Positions 46,981 through 56,981 of a stretch of 64,000 nucleotides of DNA are shown here, in pieces. Location of the stretch: the NCBI RefSeq assembly GCF_028583425.1, contig NC_072807.1, positions 29,579,001 through 29,643,000 of the forward strand, written 5' to 3'. A program made the position numbers and the translations under genes. Below the pieces are notes generated by a model. It had not been told where the DNA came from, ran no database searches, and was given only the letters and a program-made list of their open reading frames with translations. Within the stretch, counting starts at the first letter, position 1; each line of letters begins with the position of its first letter. The DNA comes from Eublepharis macularius. Lineage: Eukaryota > Chordata > Lepidosauria > Squamata > Eublepharidae.

Positions 46981-47230
46981 GGCCCCTCTTGGCTCAGCGG
47001 AGGCGGCGGGAAAGCAGGGTCAGGAGCATGGCGGGCGCCGCGGAAACCCGCCGCCAGCGCGATCCTCCCCTCAGCGCCTGAGAAAACAAGCCCCCGCCCC
47101 CACCCAAAAAAGGCGGGAAAAGACGGGCCGCAATAACCACCGCTTGCCCAGGTAAAGGAACTCTCGCAGAGAAAGCAGCCCCGGCTAGTCTGCGCCTGCG
47201 CACAAACGCTCGCGCATGCGCCTACGGTGC
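46740..47230. promoter_or_regulatory. CpG island / LYSMD2 promoter, possibly bidirectional with TMOD2
   Basis: A compact GC- and CpG-rich block in otherwise AT-rich DNA spans the LYSMD2 first exon and about 250 bp upstream, with no TATA box apparent. On the + strand, cccag|gtaaag at 47147-47156 is a good splice donor and could end a non-coding first exon of a divergent gene. In human, TMOD2 starts head to head with LYSMD2. The divergent-promoter reading is inference. Confidence 0.7.
46753..46980 (-). CDS. LYSMD2: LYSMD2 exon 1 (start codon, first half of LysM)
   Basis: 76 codons from ATG (46978-46980) to the Thr of KYGVT; the donor on the - strand is gtaggt just below 46753. It is GC-rich and begins MAEFLAVPGLSLREEP, comparable to human MADSSPALSLREGG. 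The shorter N-terminal region accounts for part of the length difference from human. Confidence 0.95.
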
Positions 47231-47331
47231 TCACCTGTTTTAAGGTGATGTCTCAGACGAAGATGCTTCTCCTCAGGTTACCTTGTACATAGCGCAGCTG
47301 CCCCCTTCGCCATCTTCTCCCTTCATGGGAA

Positions 47332-47832
47332 GCAACAAAATTGGAGTCCAGTGGCACCTTAGAGACCGACAAGATTTTCAGAGTATAAAGCTTTCCAGAG
47401 TCAAAGCGCCTCTTTTCAAATGCCTGAAGAATATTTGAAGAAGAGATTTCTGAGTCGTGAAAGCTTACACCCTGGAAATCTTGAGTTCAGTGGCATCTTA
47501 GAGACCAATAAGATTATCAGGGTATAAGCTTTAGAGAGTCAAAGTTCCCTTCTTCAGGTACCTTCTTCAGATATCTGAAGAAAGGAGCTCTGACTCTCAA
47601 AAGCTTACATCCTGGAAATCTTGAGTCCAATGGCACCCATTTTACAGACCAACAAGATTTCCTCAGTATAAACTTTAGAGAGTCAAAGCTCCCTTCTTCA
47701 GATATTTCTTTGTATCTGACCACGGGAGCTTTGGCTCTTGAAAGCTTATGCCCTGAAAAACTTATTGGTCTCTAAGGCACCACTAGACTCCAATCCTGCT
47801 GTTCTACTGCAAACCAACACAGCTACCTACCT
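47332..47832. mobile_element. Alternating inverted array of Penelope-type tail modules
   Basis: Modules of a second Penelope-tail family alternate in orientation: - (about 47340-47415), + (47437-47486), - (47487-47560), + (47570-47628), - (47629-47705), + (47711-47832). The + modules read ctgaagaa/ctgaccac-ggagct-ctctcgaaagctta-like and end in ggaaatcttgag or, in the last, the full tail ctaaggcaccactagactcc to ctacctacctgaa. The - modules are their complements. Only the last module has the complete 3' tail. Confidence 0.7.
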
Positions 47833-48056
47833 GAAATTCCCTTCATGGAGATCTTTTTGATCTCAGTGTAATATATTGGCAAAGTATTTGGGAGTGGTTT
47901 TCAATGCCAAGAAGCACAATCAAGTAGTTATAGAGAGGGAGGAAAGAGTCCTCTTGAGAATGTACAGAATGCCTTTTGTTGTTTACACTATATTTTTAAA
48001 CAAGCACCTTGTAGTAATAAGGCTTTCTGTGATATAAGGTGCAAAATTGGTTTGGG

Positions 48057-48162
48057 AAATTTATATGTAATCTAATCTAATGACATTTAAATCTAATTAG
48101 ATTAGATTTAATTAGCTCTGATGAAATCTAAATCTAATTAAATTTATATGTAATCTAATCTA
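48057..48162. repeat. AT-rich direct and inverted repeat cluster
   Basis: A 23-bp word starting aaatttatatgtaatctaat occurs at 48057-48079 and 48140-48162. Between them is the palindrome aaatctaattagattagattt. It is outside any recognised repeat. Confidence 0.8.
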
Positions 48163-48654
48163 CATTACAAAAGTAATATTGTGCAAGGAACAAGTGTCAC
48201 ACAATCACTTTGGGTTCACTGTGTGGGAAGAAAGGCATAAAGTATTTTAATCAAATGGGCATTATCTGAACATCAGTAAAACCAATCAAAGCTTGCCCTG
48301 AGGAGAAGCATCACAAAACATCCACTTGTACATCTAGATTAGAAGAAAGCTTTTTCTAAAAAAATACTGTTAATAGAAGTAGGAGCAAGAGGTTATGGTA
48401 AGGCTGAAGATGAAGAGAACTGGAGCTATAGGAGGAGATGGAAGAGGAAGAAATTCGAAGGCTGCAAGAAGAAAGCTGAAAGGTAAATTTATCATAGTCC
48501 TATATGGCCACTGGCTGCGCTGTGGTAATGCTACTATTTCATTGTTAGTGGACTGCGGTGTGAGGGACGGTGCTTCCTATTTCACCAATACATATGTGTT
48601 TAGATGTATGTCTAAACACATATGTTTAGCATTTCATGTTAAAAAGATCTAGTA

Positions 48655-48782
48655 GTGGGTGATGTGAAAAACCTTTAGCTGAGACCCTGGAGAACAGCTG
48701 CCAATCAGAGTAAACAGCATTGACCTTGATGGACCAGTGTTCTGATTCAGTATAAGGCTGCTTCAAGTGTTCTGAATGAAAT
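48655..48782 (+). mobile_element. tRNA-Ala-like SINE 3' part
   Basis: gagaccctggagaacagctg, accttgatggaccagtgttc and attcagtataaggctgcttc are the 3' body of the family. Confidence 0.6.
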
Positions 48783-48880
48783 GGTTCCCAAAGCAAGTAA
48801 CAAATCAGTGGTAACAAAATCCAGAAATATAAACAACAAACAAATTTAAACCAGCAGAAGTTTCAGTACAAATAATTAAG

Positions 48881-49055
48881 AGCCAGTGTAGTATAGTGGT
48901 TAGAGTGTCTGAGAGACCTGGGTTTGAATTCCTACTCTGTTGTGGAAGCTTGCTGGGTGACCTTGGGCCAGCCATACGCATTTAGCCTAACCTGCCTCAC
49001 AGGAAGATAAAATGGAGGACAGGAGAATATTGCACATAAACAAGATGCCAGAAAT
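48881..49055 (+). mobile_element. tRNA-derived SINE (gtggttagag family)
   Basis: gagccagtgtagtatagtgg with ttagagtgtctgagagacct (box A side), box B gggtttgaattcc, and gcttgctgggtgaccttggg. Confidence 0.75.
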
Positions 49056-50418
49056 ATTAATAAACAATAAAGCCAACCCCCAAGGCACTGTTTAGAAACT
49101 TTGGAAAAGATGAATCTCCCCAGGGAAAGATTCCAGTCTTGGTGCTTGAGAAGGCCCTCTCTTTGTGGCTACCATTGAATACCAGGCACTTCTGACAATT
49201 GTAATGAGTAAGTGGCTTTATATGGGTTCATATGCCATTAAGTATCCTGCGCCTAACCATTTCTTAACTTTGAATGAGTCCCAGAAACAAACTGGTAGAC
49301 AGCAAATTGACATAGTACGGTCTATAGGGCAGGTCTCAGCTGTAAATGGAGCTGTAGAAGCTGCAATGGAATGGCTTGTCCTCTGATTTTAAGCCATGCA
49401 CATATTTCTGAGTTGTAAATTCTCATACCTCAATTTCAGCTGGAAAATTTGCATTTAAACTGGTGCTGCTGTGCAAAGTACAAATTGGCAAGTAACACAC
49501 CTGATTCCACGAGTACACACAATAAATGAGTTTGCATGTTTACTCAGAAGTATGTCTGAGGGCAGTGGGACTTACTAGTAAGAATGCATAAGATTGTAGT
49601 CTTAATGAAAATAGAAAACTAGAAATTAGGAAAAATCCAGAAAATATATCTTCTGTCTTAAAAATATGAATCTTATTTTGTGCACAGATCTTGAATGTCC
49701 ATATCTTGAATAAAAATTATTCAGTTGCTTTGCTGAGCCAGAAAGTGCCCTTGGAGACCCATCTTTTCAGCTTCCCAGAAAGTGCTTAGAAAGAATATCC
49801 CTGTGACCATCACACACACATTTTAAAAGATGCTGACCTTGTAATTTCCTAGTAGTACACTGAAGAATTCACATTGCTCGTGTTACTGTTGTGTTTCAGA
49901 CTATGTCTAGACTGGTAGTTAGTTTTAATAACCAGCATGCATCATACTCCTACGTTCCTTATGTTGCAAAATTTCAGCCTAGCTATTTGAGTCCAGCACT
50001 CTTGCTGTGCTGTCTTTCTGTTCTGATCCCAGCAAACAGCTATATGACTTCTAGCCATTACAGAGATGGTTAAAAGTAAATGGGTAGCCTGTCTAGTAGT
50101 GAGCAATAAAAGCAAGCAGTGCAGTCCTGTCACAAGTTTATGCAATCTGAACAGGTTCAAATCCAAGTCCCCTTGTATACACCAGCTTAAAGAAGTTGGG
50201 CTAGCATGTGAGGTCACAGAAACCCCGTTGCCTTCAAACCACAAACATGGCCTATCTGAGCAACAATGGAGAGAGAGCAACCAACTGTTAGTATGTAGGT
50301 TGCCCCTTTTTCATCCCAGGGCTCTTGTGTCTTTTCAAAAATACGTGGCAGATAAAAGCATACCAGGAATGTGTTGCTATCTAGTGTGAAGTTGGGGAAA
50401 GCTGCTGTAGTCAAGTGA

Positions 50419-50545
50419 GAGCAAGATTCAAGTCCAGTAGCACCTTAAAGATTAACAAGATTTCCAGGATATAAGCTTTCAAGAGTCAAAGCTCCCTTTG
50501 TCAGATAAAAGCAAGTTGCTACTGGACTCAGATCTTTCTAGTCAA
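50419..50545. mobile_element. Inverted pair of Penelope-type tail fragments
   Basis: A - strand module (caagtccagtagcacctta ... ataagctttcaagagtcaaa ... tttgtcagat) is followed directly by a short + strand piece (aagttgctactggactcag). This is another small head-to-head arrangement of the family. Confidence 0.55.
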
Positions 50546-51211
50546 GAGGTTCTCATGCAACTTCGAAAGGCAGAGGAGTCCAGCAAGAACAAAAAGTTTG
50601 ACAAGCCCATTTCTGTTTGATGCTGTCAGAAGTTAGAACTCACCATACTGTTCAAGCAAAAGCTGTGACATTTTCAGTTTGTTCCATGCATGAATCTCAC
50701 ATCAACTGTCTTTGTGACAAGAAATACCTTGGAGAGGACAATTAGTTTCCCACCACGATCCCCCACTTGCACTCTTTAGACCACAGCAGCTCTCGTTGTG
50801 TTTCCATTAACTTTCTTTTTAAATACTTTTGCGAGATTTCAATTTTGCTGCTAGAGAGAATCTCAGCCGTATAATGCTGGCATGGATTGTGGCATAGCCC
50901 CAGCTGTTGTTGTTGAACCATAGGATTCGTAGTTCCTGTGTTCGCTCTAAAATGGCTAAGCTACTGCAAAAACAGTTGCTCCCTTTGCTTTTTTATATAA
51001 AGCATGCCAAGCACTGGTGTTGTGTTTCACAACGTTTGCCTCTACATGGAGATGGTTGTTTTAATTTTAGCCACAACACAATCTGGTGGGTTATTATGTA
51101 AATGAAAGAAGAAGTTGTTTGCTCAATAATTAAGAATAAATTAATGAAGATGGGACTGAACCATGGAAACTGGTGTTTGCTATGAAGTAGCCAGTCCTCA
51201 TCCTCCAGAGG

Positions 51212-51778
51212 AGAGCTAGCATTATGTAGTGGCTAGTGTTAAACTACGACAAGGGTCCCCAAACTTTTTGAACCTGCAGGCACATTTGGAATTCTGACAC
51301 AATGGTGTGGATGCAGCAGCAAAATGGCTGCTGCAGTAGATGGAGCCAGGTATAAAATAAGCTACAGCTTACCTTCAGTCACACAGTAAAGATCCTTGTG
51401 CTGTGGAAGCAGTTTCTGCCAAAGCAATGTTTTTAAAAAATTGTATAGCCAATCAATACTTCAATGACCAATGAGAAGCCATGCTTTGCAAAAGCCCTAC
51501 CTGGCCCCACCCACTTTCTAACAATACATGGCAGGCACAATTATGCCCATGGACACCAGGTTGGGGAGTGGGGACCCCTGAACTAGAATCTGGGAGACCC
51601 AAGTTTGAATCACCGCTCTGCAATGGAAGTTTGTTGGGCCAGTCACAACAACCTCTCAGCTAACCTTTTCAGGATTGTTGTGAGGATAAAATGGAGGAGC
51701 TGAGAACAATATAAGCCCCTTTGGGTCCCCATTAGGAAGAAAGGCAGGAGATAAATGAAGTAAATTAATAAATAAGTA
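51212..51778 (+). mobile_element. tRNA-derived SINE split by a hAT MITE
   Basis: The first part (agctagcattatgtagtggc tagtgtt) lies at 51212-51249. The rest, from aatctgggagacccaagttt to gggtccccattaggaagaaa, lies at 51581-51778. The 331-bp MITE between them is listed separately. Confidence 0.7.
51250..51580. mobile_element. hAT-type MITE inside a SINE
   Basis: The ends caagggtccccaaac / ggttgggg...ggggacccctg are inverted and flanked by aactacga (51242-51249) and aactagaa (51581-51588), a diverged 8-bp duplication. It is 331 bp, non-coding. Confidence 0.7.
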
Positions 51779-54700
51779 CATAAAATGGACCTCTCCTCCA
51801 TTATCTTCTGGAGAAACCTTGACAGAAGTGTAGCTTTAGCCTCACACAGTCACTCTGCATGTTACTTCTTTTACGAGTTCTCCACAGAGCCAACCCTTTG
51901 CACAGATGCACATCACCTCGGAGATTGGCTTTTATTTAAAAAACACACACACAGCATGCAAATGGGCTCAGAAAGTTGCCACTGGGGGAAGGAAAGCTCC
52001 TGCCTTTCTCTGAAGCTTACCCCCCACCTTGCAAAAACAGTGCAGAGGGGAGACATTTCCTCATTTCCGCTGCTGCACATGGAGGTACTGTGTGCACGTG
52101 TGGCAGCAGAAAGAGGAAAACTCTCCTTCCCTGCATTTGTAAAAGAAATAACGTGTAGAGTGACTGTTAATCCTATTGTCTACTTTGAACAGTTGAGAAT
52201 AATCTGCCCATGCAAATAAAATGTTATGGCATTACTGAAGTTGCTGAGAATGAGAAACTGGTGAAGTATGACCACGTTTATGCTGTTCTGAACCTACTGC
52301 CAATCATTGGATGACCTTGAGTTCAAGTATTTTTGACATGACATGATTGTAGCTATACATCCTATTCTAAAAGTGACTGGCCGTACATTCTCAAGAAGGC
52401 ATTATAATACTTGCTGTATTATTTTCAATCCCTGTCCTAATATTCTTCCAAGACTAGAGGTGTCATTTTGCCAGCAAGTCACCCAGCAAATAGTTATTGT
52501 CTTGGTTCATTCCATATTAGATCAGGATTTTAAAAAAAACCTATAATGTAAAGTTTTTTTAAAAACTTGCAAGCCAATAAAATTTTATTGCTGCATGTTT
52601 TATTCCACCAGCTCTAGATAATTTACTTTTCTGTTTGGTAAACATATCAGAAAGCTGCAGTTTCTCGTTGTGGCACTCCAGTGTGTACCATAACTTAAAA
52701 GCAAACATTCTTATTTTGCAGGACTGGAAATCATCTCAATAGAGTATTTGAAGTTCATAAGTCACTGCTAAGCTGGTGCCATCTGTACTCAGTTTTCTTA
52801 TACAGTAATTAATCCTGAAGTTTCCATGTTCCAAAATCGCTACTGAGAAGGGCATTATGGCTCTGATTTCCTAGGCAGTATTAACTACTATGCCTAGTAT
52901 ACTGTAGAGGAAACCTTTTGGAGTCATGGCTAAAGTGAAATTAGCTGAAAATACCTCCTAATCCATAGTCCTCCATCTTGTTCCATGTAAATTCCTTCAC
53001 CACTTTAAAATGAGGAGTACTAGCAGCAACCATGTTGCCAGCTTGTAGTACTTTTAATATATTCCATAATAACTCTAATGGTGGTGCCAATCTGGCCAGA
53101 GTGGTTTGCCGTGCAAAACAAATACTAGTTGCTCTACTTAGTCTCTTACAGCAACAGCAGTAGAGCCTGGGAGAATTTCCTTTCTCCTCTCTGTATATCT
53201 AGGGGAATTGCAGGGGGCTTCTCTGTGGTACCGCTTCTTAGGATGTGGAGTGGGGGAAAGGTGGAGGGGGATCCCTCCACTTCATTAAAGTAGGTGTGAT
53301 GATGAACATAAGATGTACCTGAATCCGCTGCTTCTTGAGGTGCAATAAAATGCGGCAACTATGCTCCTCCAAGGGACTCTCTTGAAGTTGAGGTGGCATG
53401 GTGCTGCTATGGAATAAGAACAATATTTCTTGCTAGTCATTTTTTCTCAGCCTTCATCTAGACACCTCTGCCCTAACCCTATGGTACTCCTGCAATGTAT
53501 TGTTGTTGACACAGACTGGATTTCCCCAGTGCTACACATGGTCACTCAAGGTACTTAAAAAGCAGCAGTATCCCCATGAGACTTTGTACATATCTACATA
53601 ACAAATGTATGTATGGCAGTTTCATATCAGTTTAATTGTCCTACCTTTCCCCAAAGAATCCAGAGAACTGTAATTTGATGCTGGAGATATGAATTCTCTG
53701 TTAAGAGATCTCTATCTCCTTCACACAGCTAGAATTCCCAGGATTCCCTGGAGAGAGGGATTAACTATTAAACCTGTTTAATTCTGTGTAGTGTAGAGAT
53801 TCCCGTTTCTCCTCTTATCATAAAGAATTTACAATTGATATGTTCCCTCTAGTATAACTGCCTCTTTCAAAAACACCTACATGCCTTATAGTCATAGCTA
53901 AATCGATATTAAGGCAAGGGGAATGGAGAGAAAGGAATCAACACATTAATTAAATGCTCTGGTGTCTGAATAATGCAAAGGGATAGAGCAAAAGGCTCTG
54001 TTGTCATGACAACATCATCCCTGGATGCTCTGGGATGCATCTCCCTCTGCTTACGTTCCAGTGCTTCCTGCACACGGATATGATGTGAGCTAATTTCCCA
54101 GCTATGCGTAAACTCTGAGCAAATGCCTCACTGAGCTAAAACAGACATAAGAAGGTCCCAAGGTAGTATGAATGGGACTAGTTAATGCACACAGTCTGAA
54201 AAGTCTATATAAGGATGATTGTCAACATGTTTACAGTTGCAAAATTGCTACTAGCAAAAAACTGGAAAAGTAGTAAACATCTTACAATTCAATTTTGGAT
54301 TCAAAAAGTCTGGGATATTGCAAAATTATCAAAATTGTCAGAACTTGTTCAATTAAGAAATAGTGGTATTAAAAAACTTATTTTTCTGATAGCTAGAATT
54401 GTTTTTAATTCTGGAGGAATAATTTAAATATGCCATTAGACTTGTATAATTGTGCCGCACTTTTATATAAAATAAAAAAAAACAGAAATTAGTAAATTGT
54501 TAAGACTGAGTGTGAATTAAGTAATTGTTACATTAATGAGCCTGAAAATTTATATAATTATAACTTACAATTCAACATTATTATTATATTGTAACAAGTG
54601 GGGGATATGCAAGGACTTGTGGGGAGATATCATTTCTCCCTCCCTCATCATGTCCTCTTTCCCTACCTTGCCTCCCTATAGCCTCTCCCCTTTTCCTGCT

Positions 54701-54989
54701 TTCTTCTCTCCTTCCCACTCACCTTTGTTTGCCCCCCTGTTTTCCCCCTTCCCCCTCCCTCCCAGCATCCTCTCCCCTATGGCCCAGTTGCATGGTGCCA
54801 GGTGAGCTTGGCCCAGTTGTATAGGGAGAACCTATAAGGACTTGCTGAGGGTATTTCACTTTTCCCTGTGTCCTCTTCTCCACACTATTTCCTCTTTCCC
54901 GTCTCCTGGCAGCCTCCATATGCTCACTTTTCCCTATGTTTTTCTGGCCCTCAGACCCAATAAACAACTTACCGTTTATCTGCCCCCCA
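51779..54989. other. Non-coding, nothing recognised
   Basis: There is no exon, RNA gene or clear repeat. If TMOD2 is transcribed rightward from the CpG island this would be its first intron. Confidence 0.4.
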
Positions 54990-55215
54990 TCTTCACCTAT
55001 CTTTATTAATTTAGTTCATTTATATACTGCCTTTCTCCAGAATGGGGACCCCAAACAGTTTTAATCATATTCACAACAACCTTGAGAGGTAGATTAGGCT
55101 GCATGTGTGTGACTGGATTGAAGTCACCCAGTGAGTTTCCACAGCAGAGTGGTGATTCCTACCAGGGTCTCCCACATCCTACTCTAAATCTCTAACCACT
55201 ATTCTACACTGGCTT
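54990..55215 (-). mobile_element. tRNA-derived SINE (gtggttagag family)
   Basis: Complement of tatatactgcctttctccag, agtcacccagtgagtttcca and ctctaaccactattctacac. Confidence 0.7.
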
Positions 55216-55603
55216 CTGTTGGGGGATGGGTGCTGTTGGATAGTAGCAAGCATCCAGGCCTGGGTGAGTCATGCAAGTCATGTGGTATCAAGTCTTCTAG
55301 TGTTTGCTTCTGGGTGTGGCCCCAATGAGTCCTCCCTCAAAGGCCAAAACAGCTCTGGAAAGCGCCCTGCTGCCTTTCCCTGCCTTCTACTGACAGCAAC
55401 CAAAGCTGGAATACTGACTAAACTATTATGGTTGCCTAGCGACAGCCATTGAAGACATCTGTGCTTCTTTTATCATTTTGGGCTTTTCTTCCCCCCCCCC
55501 CGGATTGTGGGTCCCCCAGTGGGGAGCCCCACTCCCAGCCTCCACCCCCTGCCACCACTCATAGGGGGGAAGATGGAGGAACAGACCCTCTGGGAGATCT
55601 CCT

Positions 55604-55799
55604 GGTGCGGCTTGACGATGTCACTCCCAGGAGTGACAACACCGTGCAGGCCCCAGGAGCACTCCCATGTTTTGTGCCGGGCTGATTTCATCCCCAAACA
55701 GACCAATTGTTTAAGAATCAGCCCAGTATGAAGCATGGGAATGCTCCAGGGGCCTGCACAATGATGGCACTCCTAGAAGTGACGTCATTGCACCGCACC
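55604..55799. repeat. Imperfect palindromic repeat
   Basis: Arms beginning ggtgcggcttgacgatgtcac and ending gacgtcattgcaccgcacc are complementary at roughly 80 percent over about 65-90 bp. It is followed at about 55880-55900 by gggaacctggcaaccctac, an end of the tagggttgcca family, so it may be the core of a larger MITE. Confidence 0.5.
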
Positions 55800-56776
55800 A
55801 ACAGTGTGTGCACACTTTGCACCTTCGTGTGAAGACTCAGACATGAGTGCCAGGTTCCTCCTCTCCTGCTGGGAGAGTAAGGGAACCTGGCAACCCTACT
55901 CCCCATGTATATTTTTAGAATTCAGATTTTTCTGCAAACCTGGGGAGCCCTGTGGCCTCTGATTCAAGAGCTTTAGGAGGTCTCACATGACCCAGCCCAT
56001 ATATTTTCTGCTGCTCGCTATGCTAAAAGAATGTTTGAATTGGATTAAAGGGTGCTTCACCCTGAGGCATCTGAAGACTGACAGAGCATGCTGTGTAGGT
56101 TAGTTAATAATTTGTTTCCTGAAAAACATGTACTTGGAACTAAGCTGCAAGTCCATGCTGGAAATCTGAGAAATTTTGCTTGGTCTCAGCAGGGTCACCT
56201 ATCAGGATTTATTTGTATCATCCTAAAGGCTCCATCTGAATGCCTGTCTGGATGTGTATGCTTACAAAAAGAGGGAACTGGGTGGATCATTAGGAATGTA
56301 CTTTCCTGACTAACTGATGTGGTGCCTGGCAGCCAATAAAAATCTGAATCTCATCTGGAGCTTAACATTGGGATCTTGTTTACATTATCAGGGCCTGCTG
56401 CCCAAAGTTCTTAAGGGGAGTGTTAGTTCAGATTTGAAGTCCTAAATCAAACTCAACGACATACTAGTTGTCTTTCCATTCTTGGATACTAAGGTACTCT
56501 TGCAGTGTATTCAGAAAGCCATCAACATTTGCAGTCAGGGAATAATTAACATGGTATTACTTATACCTCATACTGAGAGTCTCTCTGCCCAAGATGCCTC
56601 GGCATATGTTCGTCAAATGTGGGGAGACGCAATGTTAGCTAGGAAGTGTAGTTTTAAAAGACACAGCCAATGGCGATGGCTCCTCAGAGGGTTTGTTAAT
56701 TTCATCTTCACCTACCCAAAGACTCTGTCAATTTCACATCTCCAGTCTAAAACAACTGTCATTCAACCCTGATTTA

Positions 56777-56978
56777 GAGCCAAGCTACAAGTGACGCCTG
56801 ACACAGATTGGACACTTGTCAGCTTCCCTCAAGTTTTGATGGGAAATGTAGGCATCCTGGTCTTGCAGCTGTAATGGAGAGCCAAGCTGTAAAACCAGGA
56901 CGCCTACACTTCCCATCCAAACTTGAGGTAAGCTGACAAGTGTCCAACCTGTGTAAGGCGTCACTTGTAGCTTGGCTC
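56777..56978. mobile_element. Harbinger-type hairpin MITE
   Basis: It is a long imperfect palindrome beginning GAGCCAAGCTACAAGTGACG and ending with its complement, with arms of about 90 bp and a short centre. TTA on both sides (56774-56776, 56979-56981) fits a PIF/Harbinger target duplication. Confidence 0.65.
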
Positions 56979-56981
56979 TTA

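Noticed and set aside
48395-48652. Lys/Arg-rich frame followed by a gtaaat donor
   Set aside because: The basic composition comes from a purine-rich run; no acceptor or homolog is evident.
49165-49386. Short frame whose end (IDIVRSIGQVSAVNGAVEA) faintly recalls a CARD-domain helix
   Set aside because: The resemblance is limited to one helix-like stretch; the rest does not fit and there are no splice sites in the right phase. A profile search would settle it.
56482-56772. 96-codon frame next to the Harbinger MITE
   Set aside because: It has no recognised domain or homolog; it may be an old repeat but cannot be assigned.
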